NCBI GenBank assembly: GCA_964006375.1
Contig: OZ023267.1
Location: forward strand, 27,774,739-27,838,738
Length of the DNA: 64,000 nucleotides
Direction: 5' to 3'
Source: Tillus elongatus
Lineage: Eukaryota; Arthropoda; Insecta; Coleoptera; Cleridae
Each line of letters opens with the position of its first letter. The first letter of the stretch is position 1. The notes under the pieces were generated by a model. That model was given only the letters and a program-made list of their open reading frames with translations, made no database searches and was not told where the DNA came from. Below, in pieces: positions 14,608 to 24,776 of this stretch. The position numbers were made by a program, and so were the translations under genes.

Positions 14608-15096
14608 CTCCACCTAAGGACCCCAATATCTGATACCCTACTTTAGTCCGTGATTACAACTGAGCGAACTTTGGAACATGTAGTGAATATGTACTAATTG
14701 GAGAACCCACTTCATGGCAATACATTTTTGAGACCTGACGATCGTTTCTTTAACAAAATTAACGTCATCAGAGGGACGAATAAACTAGATGAATAAATAA
14801 ACAGTTTATCCACCATTAGTTTTTTGTTTAATAAAAAGCGGTCCAATCATCTTTTCTCAATGATATTTATCAATTTACATACCAAAATTTTCCTGTTGTA
14901 ATCGTACCTACAGTTTATCTGCTAACAAACTTTATATTAGCTTTACATCGAAATTTTAACGGTTCTATATTTTGCCGTCACACTTTCCCTGACTTTTTTT
15001 GATACAGCTAGTTGATTGTTCTCTAAATAAAGGCAAACGTTTTTTTATGACAAGGTGCGAAAACATTCTAATGTTTTTTTTTTTTACTATTTTCAG

Positions 15097-15197
15097 AGCG
15101 GAAACCACAGGAGAAGAGGAGGCAATCTGACTTTCAAACAAACAGTGATATTTATATTCCGAAAGTGACAATTACAAGAAATATAGGGCGATATTAG
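15097..15197 (+). CDS. Nose resistant to fluoxetine-6-like acyltransferase, last exon
   Basis: Acceptor TATTTTCAG precedes the exon. The base left by the previous exon completes GAG. The tail reads ERKPQEKRRQSDFQTNSD then IYIPKVTITRNIGRY and a TAG at 15195-15197. A short, charged, cytosolic-looking tail after the final helix is usual in this family. A poly(A) signal AATAAA lies at 15436-15441, giving a 3' UTR of about 250-270 nt. Confidence 0.7.
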
Positions 15198-15435
15198 TTA
15201 AATATAAAACCATTGTGATATTATCATACCTCACGTATTTTTTAATTATTTTAACCTTGTGATCCTGATTGTCTATTTTGTTTGTTTTAAAACAATAACT
15301 GTTTGTCCTCTGTAATTTTTAGAGGTTTAACTTATATAGTAAGAGGTGATACATGTTTAATTTTAATTTCTCTGTTTTGACTTAGTGTTTGTGTTCTTTT
15401 GCTGATTGTATTTATTTTATCGATTATTTTAAGAC

Positions 15436-15441
15436 AATAAA
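15436..15441 (+). terminator. Poly(A) signal of the nrf-6-like gene
   Basis: AATAAA about 240 nt after the stop codon, in T-rich DNA. Confidence 0.6.
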
Positions 15442-15699
15442 TAGCTAAGTAAAAATTGTGCTGTGTTTATATATTTTTTAATTGCGAGAAGTATAGGTCT
15501 ATGGGTCTATTAACCCTTTAATGACCAGACCCACTTTTTTTTTATTTGTCCCTTTTTTGGCTGAAACTTATTAAAGAGGCTTAAAAAACATATAATGAGG
15601 TTAAATTTTAGTTAAGAAACTAAACATTTATGAAAAAAATGTGGGACCAAAAGTACCGGCAGTATCTTACAGGTTCAGAAATGGATCATAAAACTTATA

Positions 15700-16035
15700 T
15701 ATATGAAAAATATTAGGTATTCTACAGAACTGATCTATTGCAAGGCAGAGATAATGGATCTCCGACAACTTTACAGCCTTTCTTGGCTTATAAATATTTT
15801 GAGGGAAAAATAAAATTGGAATCTACTAGGCACCTACGTCATAGGTGACACAGAGAGAAGAGCTGCATGGTTATGGGTAAGTTTAAGAGTATTAGTCAGA
15901 GGTCTACGAAATATTTGGCCTCAAGGCTGTACAATATTTTGCCTGAGGAATTGAAAGAAAAAATAGTTTTAAAATCGTTTAAAAAATTATCTAAAACGTG
16001 GATAATCAAAACTGATATATTTAAGACAGTGTAGA
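15700..16035 (+). pseudogene. LINE 3'-end fragment
   Basis: Plus-strand peptide SQRSTKYLASRLYNILPEEL then KEKIVLKSFKKLSKTW ends in a stop at about 16033. This is the typical C-terminal tail of CR1/Jockey-type LINE polyproteins. Upstream frames are broken. Only the last 100-200 nt are convincing. Confidence 0.5.
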
Positions 16036-16626
16036 CCATCTGCAGGTTAATGGTTAATGATATACTAGACAGAGAGCCAGAGGTGAAAAAATTCTCTGAA
16101 TTTACAAAAGCTGATTTTTTGATAGTTAATTAGGTACGCTGTGCACGTTCACATATTCTGGTCAGTCAAGGTAATCTTAGAACAGGTGCCACAGGTGCGC
16201 CAACAAAGATGTCGTTTTTATCGGGGTAATAAAATGAATTTACAAAAGCTGATAATTATTATACAGATTCTATATTGTATAACAATAAAAGTTATGTCAG
16301 TCAGTCACCTGCATACGGGAACAGAGCTGGTCAGTCAGTTCGAATGTGTGTATGAAAAATAAATAATGTGCAATTTATTTAGAAAGCTTGGATTTTTTTT
16401 TGTGGGTATATATTGACCTATTAAACATTAAAAACATAGTCAGTCAAGGGGAGGCAAATGTATGCTTTCGAAAACATAACAAATCGTGCCTCATTAACCG
16501 TTTTTAATTTTTTTAATCCATATAAATTGCAAACAAATTGCTGCAATATTTGAAACACTGCATTCTTGTTGCACTCTGTAATGCCGCCGACATCGGTGAA
16601 AGCTTTTTGGAAATCTAAGTTTCGCT

Positions 16627-16998
16627 TCAATATCTGCAGAGGTTTTCTTTTTCATTTTTTTTATAGAAAGCTGAGTTATAATCACATTCAGTAAAAGCGT
16701 GCATAACTGGCAGTGCATTACATACAAATTTTCGGAAATCTTCTGCTAACATAGAGACATCAATTATTCTTTGATGGTTCCCACATCCAACTTCCATCCA
16801 AACCTTTGATGGAGATAGTAAATTTTCCATGTTTCCTAACATTATAATGAGTATGTCCGTATCTGAACACCTTATTAAAATATTAGAATCTCTTACGATG
16901 TTGCAAACATGTAAAACTATTTTCCTATCTGCCTCCCCTTGACTGACTATGTTTTTAATGTTTAATAGGTCAATATATACACACAAAAAAAATTCCAA
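16627..16998 (-). pseudogene. XPG/PIN-like nuclease fragment of a mobile element
   Basis: The peptide has GEADRKIVLHVCNIV, LIRCSDTDILIIMLGNM, VWMEVGCGNHQRIIDV and LPVMHAFTECDYNSAF. The order EAD - SDTD - G(N) - HAFTGCDYxSAF is that of a widespread arthropod repeat-associated protein resembling the XPG-I/PIN nuclease fold, in which these acidic residues bind metal. The usual Gly of HAFTGCD is Glu here. The N-terminus of this reading frame is the palindrome arm. A fragment only; frames are lost beyond 16640. Confidence 0.55.
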
Positions 16999-17142
16999 GC
17001 TTTCTAAATAAATTGCACATTATTTATTTTTCATACACACATTCGAACTGACTGACTAGCTCTGTTCTCGTATACAGCTGACTGACTGACATAACTTTTA
17101 TTGTTATACAATATAGAATCTGTATAACAATTATCAGCTTTT

Positions 17143-17270
17143 AGTGAATTTTCTTAAAAAAATTCACTAATGAGGAGATCTCGACTTTTGAATTTTGAAA
17201 AAATTTCTTCAAATGAGCGCTAATTAGGCCCCCCAGAACACATATCCGGGGTCAGTTTGAATTTTTATAT

Positions 17271-17366
<96 letters not shown>

Positions 17367-18485
17367 ATATATATGTATCACACCGATAATTAAAAAAATA
17401 ATAGGCCGATTTTGATTAAATTTGGTGAATAAATTTCTTTTGCAAATGGCTTGGATAAGTTCGTTAGCCAGGAAAATCTGCCCAGGTTTTCCCGGAAAAT
17501 TTTGTGTTTTCTTTCGAAAAAAATTTATATCTCCCGAAATAACAAAGTAAGGGCAACCAAATTTGGTACGCAGGTTTACGTCCTTATAGGTAAGTTACCT
17601 ACCAAAATTTAGCTCTGTATGTCAAAAGACAAAAAAGTTATAGGCATTTAAAGAAAAATAAATTGGGGTTTTCCTCAAAACGTCAAAGTTGCGACTTAAA
17701 ACGTCAAAATCGGCAACATTTTGGCAAATAACTTGAAACTAATACGTGCTATGGAAATCAAATGTCTCAAGAAGGATGTTTTACAAACACTGAAGTCTTA
17801 GTTTCAACCGTCATTGTCCTTCATTTTACTAAAATGTTTCCAGAAAATTCATTTGAAATAGACGCTTTCCCTGATGCTTGGCAGTAGCCTTAGCTATAGA
17901 GTTTATCGTTTAATGGTATATAATTTTTGTCGAATTTTCGTAAAAAATCAATAAAGCTCAATATATCCGTTATTATACAAGATTTGAAAAAAATTTGTAT
18001 ATATTAATTATAGGGTGTCTTGAGCTACATCTTAAAAAAATATTTCTACAATCACAGGATGGCCCATAAGTCATTAGTGATACAAATTTTCTTTTTTTTT
18101 TAATCAAACACGCCTTATGTTATTGCATTTTCCATCGAAATATAATGCATGTTTGTAAGAAAAGAAATTCTGGATGCAGCAAGTGCGTTATGGTAGCGAA
18201 CTTCGATCAAATGCTTCATATTTGAATAGCCCAATTTGCTATTAACCTATAAGGTTGACCAAGAAACGAGTTTTTCCGGGAACACTTTAAGTCTACTTTT
18301 GGAAATCTTGGTACATTTTCACACAATAAAGTTATTTTTATGAAACATGGCACATTGCTTTTATTATATAGGTTATACTGGTAACCAAAATTGATGCCTT
18401 CTTTCTTAAAAAGAAAACACACATATTTGCAATAAAAACATTTTTATGAAAATTCACTACCATAACGCACTTGCTGCGTCCAGAG
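17143..18485 (-). mobile_element. HINE/DINE-1-like element copy M2, full length (1343 bp)
   Basis: The best reference copy. The 3' hairpin AGTGAATTTTCTTAAAAAAA..TTCACT lies at 17143, (TA)n at 17274-17374, and the 5' end CTCTGGACGCAGCAAGTGCG at 18485 (minus strand). The 5' sub-unit (about 18171-18485) is flanked by inverted copies of the 5' end. It lies in the right arm of the palindromic element. The empty site, read from the opposite arm, is CAGCTTTTGTAAATTC. Confidence 0.85.
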
Positions 18486-18672
18486 TTTTGTAAATTCATT
18501 TTATTACCCCGATAAAAACGACATATTTGTTAGCGCACCTGTGGCTCCTGTTCTAAGATTCGCTTGACTGACCAGAATATGTGTACGTGCACAGCGTACC
18601 TAATTAACTATCAAAAAGTCAGCTTTTGTAAATTCAGAGAATTTTTTCACCTCTGGCTCTTAGACTATATGG

Positions 18673-19080
18673 TATGCCGAATACTATGAACAGTTTGTAT
18701 TGTGTGTGACGCATTGCTGATAGTGATCTGTTTGGTGTGTGTTTGTTTGTTTGTGTTGTATTAGGGAACGGGGGAAATTACCTGGACCGGACATTTTACA
18801 TGGACTGGACGTTTGACCTGACCTGGCCATTTTACTTTGCCTTTTTACCAGTGGTCATTGGAAGGCCAGTTACGCAAAAATAACTTTTATGTTGTCTCAG
18901 TGACTTAAATTGTTTTCTTTAGAACTTGTACACATTTTTGAAATAATCTTTTGTATTATCGTAATTTGTTTCTAAATAAACCTTATCATTATTATTTTCT
19001 TTGTTTTCTGTTTGTTAATTAATTTATTCGCTAGGTAAGCAGTGTGTCCGTTATATTCGGTCACGTACTTAATATAATTT
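18673..19080. other. No gene seen
   Basis: Unassigned DNA with a GTTTGTTTGTTTG run near 18740 and a TACCTGGACCGGACATT-type stretch near 18780. No reading frame or splice-bounded exon is convincing. Confidence 0.4.
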
Positions 19081-20275
19081 AATTTTTTGGTATATATTTA
19101 CTTTTGCTTAAAGGCAAATTAATTAACCGGTTTACTAAAAAATTCAGACTGGCCATTTTGTGTGCGTATGTATGATGTGTCATTCGGAATGTAGATTAGA
19201 GTGCTGGTTTCCTTTCTATAAACATCAAGTTCTAAAGTGTCTTTCTTCTTGATAACTAGTACATCTAGAAAGGGTAATCTATTAATAATTTCTAATTCGT
19301 GGGTAAATCTTAGAATCAAATTTATTGTTTAATTTGGCAATAAAATTTTGTATTCTGTAAATGTTTGTGTTAAACACTGCGAAAATGTCATCCACGTAAC
19401 GAAACCACACTCTAGAAAAATACTCACTTCCAATTTCAACATCTGTTTCAATTGTACTCTTGAAAATGCCCGCGATAAATGGAGGTAGCGGGTTGCCGTG
19501 CCTTGGGTTTGTTCAAAAAATTCATTGTTGAATCGAAAAATATTTTGTTTAATAGAATAGTATGTTAAAGTTAAATACTCTTTGCAGATATTTTCGTTTA
19601 TGTTATTCATTTTTAACACCTCTTCTAAATACGTTAACGTTTGCTTCGTGGGAACGCTAGGAATGAGGTTACATGGAGTGAAATTAAAACCTCTCCTTCA
19701 ATCAACTTAACCTCTTTAATTTTATTAATAAATTCAAGTGAATTTGTTACTGATTTTTTTTTTGTATGAGTGGCAAGCTTTTAAAGTCATTTGTCAACCA
19801 CTTTGCAAAATTTGATGTCATGGAATTTATAGCCAAAACGATAGATCTCATTGATTTTCCCGGTTTATGAATTTTTGGGAAACCGTACTTCTGGGGACTT
19901 TAGGATTTGCAACTTGTAACTTTCCTCCTAAGTTGTGACAAACTTTAGACTATCTTTAACGTTCCAAACTATTTTTGGTAGCGTATTTTTAATTAGTTTT
20001 TTATAGGGTCCTGTCTCTATGGCGTCATAAACTCTTATACTCGTCTTTGTCCAAAAATCGCAACCTTATTGCCTTTCTCTGCTTTAACACAAAAACAATC
20101 TTTCTCTCGCAATCGCTCAACTATGTTCATTTGATTAAAATGTTACTTTTTAGTGGACTTATTTTCTTTCAAGTTTTTTGAAATTTTATTTTTACATGCT
20201 TCTCTAATACATTTTTTTGAAGATTCAGGTAATTATTTAATTCTTGTTTCAATACTAGCAATGATTTATACCATA
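19080..20275 (-). pseudogene. Penelope-like element reverse transcriptase remnant
   Basis: Minus-strand pieces: IWYKSLLVLKQELNNYL and NVLEKHVKIKFQK (N-terminal side), IFRFNNEFFEQTQGT, then after a frameshift HGNPLPPFIAGIFKSTIE and VWFRYVDDIFAVFNTN (the YVDD catalytic box), RLPFLDVLVIKKKDTLELDV and SLNFLVNRLINLPLSKSKY. This is the usual order for the Penelope RT. The GIY-YIG nuclease part is absent. Multiple frameshifts; inactive. Confidence 0.75.
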
Positions 20276-20280
20276 TCTTA

Positions 20281-21020
20281 GTCTTGCTTTCTATCTCATA
20301 AGAGATACACCAGCCAGCCCTAGACCCATCACAATGAACAACCAAGTTATTCAAAGTAATGAGTCATTTTCACTTGTTGGCATTTCTGTGGATCGAAATC
20401 TCAATTGGCACCAATAAGTCACATCAATTGCAGAAGCGGCTGCTAAGAAATTAGGTTTCCTCTTCCGGACTCGCAAATACTTTTCACTAGCTAATCTCTA
20501 TACGTTATATACTTCACAAATAAGGTTAAACCTCGAATACTGCTCCCACATCTGAGGTGCCTCTGCCGCTTCTACACTCGCTATCCTGGACTCAATTCAG
20601 AAGAGAGCTATACGTCTCATCGGTGACCCTACCCTCACCCAAAAGCTGCCATCCCTTTCCCACCGACGTGCCATTAATAACCTTTCCCTCTTTTATAGAT
20701 ATCTGCACGGGCACTGCTCAGACGAGCTTTCTTCCATAAATCCTCCACCTGCTGCCCCCAACACATCTACCAGGGGAACAGAGCGAATGCACCCTTTTAC
20801 TGTCCAGGTCAGGTCATAGAACATCTTGTTATGTCCGCTCTTTAGTCTCGACGACTTCCAAGTTGTGGAATTTCTTGCCGGCACACGTTTTTCCTTCTCC
20901 TCCGAATCTCCAAACCTTCAAGTTCAGAATTAACAAGTTGCCTCTTTCCTCCTTGTCGACACCCACGGTACGATATTATTTAGGCCGTAAGCCTTCGTGG
21001 TGTGTTGTTGAAATATTTAA
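20281..21020 (+). pseudogene. Jockey-like LINE family A, copy 2 (3' part)
   Basis: Plus-strand copy of the last 740 bp of the family, from the HKRYTSPRPITMNNQ region to the 3' end GGCTGTAAGCCCTCGTGG (here GTAAGCCTTCGTGG). Stops and frameshifts are present. It faces copy 3 tail to tail across about 90 bp. Confidence 0.8.
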
Positions 21021-21111
21021 AAAAAGTATAGTTTTTGTGTGACTGTAGACCGGATTTTAACCCCTTATTTAGCAGATCAATTTCATTTTAACCAAACGAC
21101 TTTTTTTTTTT

Positions 21112-23575
21112 TTATGTCAACAACACACCACGAGGGCTTACAGCCTAAATACTATCGTACCGTGGGTGTTGACAAGGAGGAAAGAGGCAGCTTGTTAATT
21201 CTGGACTTGAAGGTTTGGAGGTTCGGAGGAGAAGGAAAAACATGTGCCGGCAAGGAATTCCACAACTTGGAAGTCCTCGGGACAAAAGAGCGGCCATAAC
21301 AAGATGTTCTATGTCTGGTGACCTGGACGTTAAAAGGGTGCATTCGCTCTGTTCCCCTGGTAGATCTGCTGGGGGCAGCAGGTGGGGGAATTATGGAGGA
21401 AAGCTCCTCTGAGCAGTGCCCGTGCAGATATCTATAAAAGAGAGAGAGGTCACCAACGGCACGTCGGTGGGCAAGGGATGGAAGCCTTTGAGTGAGGGTA
21501 GGGTCACCGATGAGACGTATAGCTCTCTTTTGAATGGAGTCCAGGATAGCGAGTGTAGAAGCGGCAGCTGCACCCCAGATGTGGGAGCAGTATTCGAGGT
21601 TTGGCCTTATTTGTGAAGTGTATAAGGTATAGAGATTAGTTGGTGAAAAGAATTTGCGAGCCCGGAAGAGGAAACCCAATTTCTTAGCAGCCGCTTCTGC
21701 AATTGATGTAACATGTTGGTGCCAATTAAGATTTCGATCCACAGTAATGCCAACAAGAGAAAAGGACTCATTACTTTGAATAACTTGGTTGTTCATTGTG
21801 ATGGGTCTAGGGCTGCTGTATCTCTTGTGAGAAAGAAAGCAAGACTTAGTTTTGGTGGGGTTGAATTGTACAAGATTTCTACTTCCCCAGTCTAATATTT
21901 TTTGGAGGTCTACGGAGACAGAACCCTCCATGAGTCTGCGATCCTCATCTAATTGGGCTAAAGAGACAGGCTTAGAATATTGTATGTTTGAGTGGAGGGT
22001 GCTGTCGTCCGCGTAACTGTGAACTGGGTTGGATGTGCTAGAGAGGAGGTCATTGATGTGGAGAAGAAACAAAGTAGGGGCTAAAGCTGAACCTTGAGGA
22101 ACTCCTGCATTAATTGGATACAGTTTAGAGGAATGGCCATCCACAACAACAGATATGCTCCTGTTGGAGAGGAAATTTGCTGTCCAGGTACAAAGTTTTG
22201 GTGGTAGGCCATAGGCCGGAAGTTTATTAAGCAGCGCTGCGTGCCAGACCTGGTCGAATGCTTTGGATATGTCTAGAGCAACAATCTGGGATTCACCGTG
22301 TTGTTCCATAGACTTGTTCCAAGAATGGGTGACAAAGGAAAGGAGGTCGGCAGTCGATCTGCGCTGACGGAATCCATACTGCCTGTCGTGGATTAGACTG
22401 TGTTTTTCAAGGAATTTTAGTAGTTCGGTGTTTATATACTTTTCCATCACTTTAGAGATGACTGAAAGGAGAGAAATAGGCCTGTAGTTGCTAGGAAGCG
22501 CTTTGGATCCTTTCTTGGGGATGGGTTGTACTCGAGCAGTTTTCCAGTTACTAGGGAATATGCCTTTATTGTAAGATATCTGAAACAGACGAGTCAGGAC
22601 AGGAGCAAGTTCTGGTGCGCATTTTTTGAGAACAATTGCTGTGATCTCGTCAAGGCCAGAGGCTTTCCTGGTATTAAGAGAAGAGAGCATCTTTCGTACC
22701 TTTTTAGTTTGGAAAATGATATCAGTCATTTTATGCGCGACATTGGGGACTGTTGGTGGTTGAACATTTGGAGGTGGGTTGAGAGTAGAATTTCCGGCGA
22801 ACAACGAAGCAAAAAGTTCAGCCTTGCCCAGGGCGGTAGAAACAATTTCATCACCTGAGACAAGAGGTGGGAACCTGCACTTGCAGAAATTATTTCCAAT
22901 AGACTTAGCAAGAGTCCAGAAGGGTTTGCCGCCGTTGGAGCTTGAGAGGACTTTGTTTTTGATGTGGTTATTAAACGAGTTTTTTGCCTCAGAAAGAATG
23001 CGGACTAAGCGGTTTCTTGCGTCGTTGAATGCTTGACGATTTTCTTGACTGGGATTGTGTAGAAGCGTTTTGTGAGCTTTGACCTTTTCAAGTCTGGCCT
23101 TGTCACAGGATTTAGAGAACCAGGGCTTTTGAGTGGCTGAAGAGGTTTTCTGTGTACGTGGAATAAATAATTCCATGCCAGCTTGGATAATTTCGGTGAC
23201 GTTTTGTGAGATATCAGAGGGGTCAGGATGAGAGAAGCAGACAGACGCCCATGGAAATGAGGAAAAGTAATCCCGCATTTCGTCCCAGTTTGCGGAGTTG
23301 TAGTGCCAAACGATACGTGGGTGTGATGACTGTGTGACCTCGGGTTGCATTGCACAGGAAGCAGTGACCATGCCGTGGTCTGAGCGACCAAGGGGGGCGG
23401 TGACTGATATCTTATAGCATTCAGGATTTGTAGTAAGAAGGAGATCCAGGGGATTTGAGCTGTGTGTTGGGATACGAGGAAAGTAAGTAGGTTGCTGTAC
23501 CATATTGGCCAAAGAATTGCTGACTGCAAAGGCCTCCGCTGCTCTCCCTTGTGGATCGGTTTTTGAAGATCCTAG
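21112..23575 (-). CDS. Jockey-like LINE family A, copy 3: 786-codon endonuclease/RT ORF, 5' truncated
   Basis: A long uninterrupted frame (23512 down to 21152; open to about 23575). It begins inside the apurinic-like endonuclease (the LGRSDHGMV box near residue 42). After a linker comes the RT domain: IPKKGSKALPSNYRPISLLS, the KAFDQVWH box, GVPQGSALAPTLFLLHINDL and the catalytic YADDSTLH. The thumb and C-terminal region follow (PNLEYCSHIWGAAAAST, LPSLAHRRAVGDLSLFYRYL, SKLWNSLPAHVFP). The RT motifs are complete but the endonuclease N-terminus and ORF1 are missing, so it cannot move by itself. It is the youngest-looking LINE in the window. Confidence 0.85.
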
Positions 23576-23800
23576 CCTGTAAAGAAAGGCTTTCTACGAG
23601 GTCAATTTTCCGAGGAACTGGTTCTTCGTTTTTAATTTGACATTTTACCAGTCGTTTAATTTTTTTATTTTGTATGTTACTTTTCTTAACCATTTTCGCG
23701 TTTATGACTACAAACATTTTCCTCTGAAAATTGCACCGTTCTTCATATTCTAAGTTGTCTAACTTAAAGGTAAATTTTTTAAAAAACAAACTGCCTGTAT
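23576..23800 (-). other. Unrecognised basic reading frame beside the LINE
   Basis: Minus-strand frame with VVINAKMVKKSNIQNKKIKR and EPVPRKIDLVESLSLQARI. It is lysine-rich and may be the N-terminal part of the Penelope remnant at 19080-20275, pushed away by the LINE copies. No motif proves this. Confidence 0.3.
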
Positions 23801-24009
23801 TTCTAACATACTACGTTTTGAATACAGATATTGCATTTCTAGATCCAGCCATTTTTACAAAAACATGTTAGACCGGCAGAAGCACGTCCGATAGATAATA
23901 AAATAATTTAGGTATTTCCGCAAAATGAAATATGTTAATTTTTATGCATTTCGAACACCCTTTATTGTTATGCACCGACTACCCGCACAAAAATATAGGC
24001 AGAGCTGTA

Positions 24010-24151
24010 GCTGTAATATATTTAGAATTATTCCACCTCTGATGACGCTAACTTGGTTAGTGAAACGATCGTCAGGTTTTTTGTGTTGTGGTGATTTGGG
24101 TTCTCCAAGTGCACTTAAAAGCATCAAGGTTGTTAACATCGTAACAACATT
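24010..24151. repeat. MITE fragment with hammerhead-like motif
   Basis: Contains CTGATGA (24039-24045), a 6-bp stem with TTG loop, GAAAC (24062-24066) and GTC (24071-24073) with outer ACCT/AGGT pairing, then GTGATTTGGGTTCTCCAAGT, the terminal sequence of the MITE family arrayed at 24777-25862. Confidence 0.6.
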
Positions 24152-24548
24152 CAATTTTAATGGAAGCTAAGAGCCTCGGTGCTTCAGTGGTAAGAACGTG
24201 TGCCTCTAAACCGAATGGTACTGGGTTCGATCCCAGGGTACTCCTTTCACTTTTTCAGTACATACTGTACAATTAACAACAAGCGAGGTTGTGGCATTGT
24301 ATTTGAGCAAGTTGAATGTCTGCACGTTCCGCCCTTCGGAGGGGGCGTAAAGCCGTCGGTCCCGTGTCCATGCGATGTTGGGCACGTTAAAGATCCCCAC
24401 CCTCCTTACAGAAAAGCAGGGGTTCGGCAAAATTTCCAGGATAGTAAGGTGAAATTGCTCCATGGCGTCGGTGATTGGCCATAGTCGTGGAAAAAGACCG
24501 ACGTTTAAGAAATAAAACACACACGCACACACACAATTTTAATGGAAG
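24152..24548 (+). mobile_element. tRNA-derived SINE family B, intact copy
   Basis: Flanked by the 15-mer CAATTTTAATGGAAG on both sides (24152-24166 and 24534-24548). The head has a CTTCAGTGGTAAG A box and a GGTTCGATCCC B box. The body carries GGGGCGTAAAGCCGTCGGTC and GCACGTTAAAGATCCC, a central block that resembles conserved domains seen in other invertebrate SINEs. The 3' end is AATAAAACACACACGCACAC. Minus-strand relatives lie near 37000, 62719 and 63655. Confidence 0.85.
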
Positions 24549-24776
24549 GTCTGAAGACTAACTAGATATCAATATACCCTCGTATATATACAATAGATGA
24601 AAAATACTGCATGATTTGTCTCATAAATGCATGGTCTTTTAGGTAAACAAAATAAAATGGTTAAATAAGGAAACATCACAGCCGCCTATAAATTATGTTA
24701 CAAAAATAATATTTATTTTTAAGTTGACATCTAAGACGTTCACTAAGTGAAGATTGGAACCTGTGATGAGCACTGA

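Larger units (their letters stand above)
10700..15096 (+). other. Last intron of the nrf-6-like gene, filled with transposons
   Basis: The 4.4-kb intron runs from GTAAGT to TTTTCAG. It contains a LINE flanked by 125-bp direct repeats, a complete mariner nested in that LINE, a (TA)n tract and AT-rich DNA with a MITE piece near 14690-14780 (GACCTGACGATCGTTTC). Confidence 0.75.
16066..18672. mobile_element. Palindromic DNA element with 400-bp arms and an XPG-like ORF
   Basis: The left arm (16066-16460) is repeated in reverse at 16935-17142 plus 18486-18672; the right arm is split by the HINE at 17143-18485. The centre holds the ORF listed separately. Arm length and a captured nuclease-like gene suggest a cut-and-paste element with long TIRs. 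An Academ-like origin is possible, since XPG nucleases are known there, but no transposase is visible and this remains a guess. Confidence 0.6.

Noticed and set aside
22526..23036. Plus-strand ORFs opposite the 786-codon LINE ORF
   Set aside because: Antisense shadows of the LINE coding strand.
24173..24245. tRNA gene
   Set aside because: A and B boxes belong to a SINE with target-site duplications; the cloverleaf is not intact.
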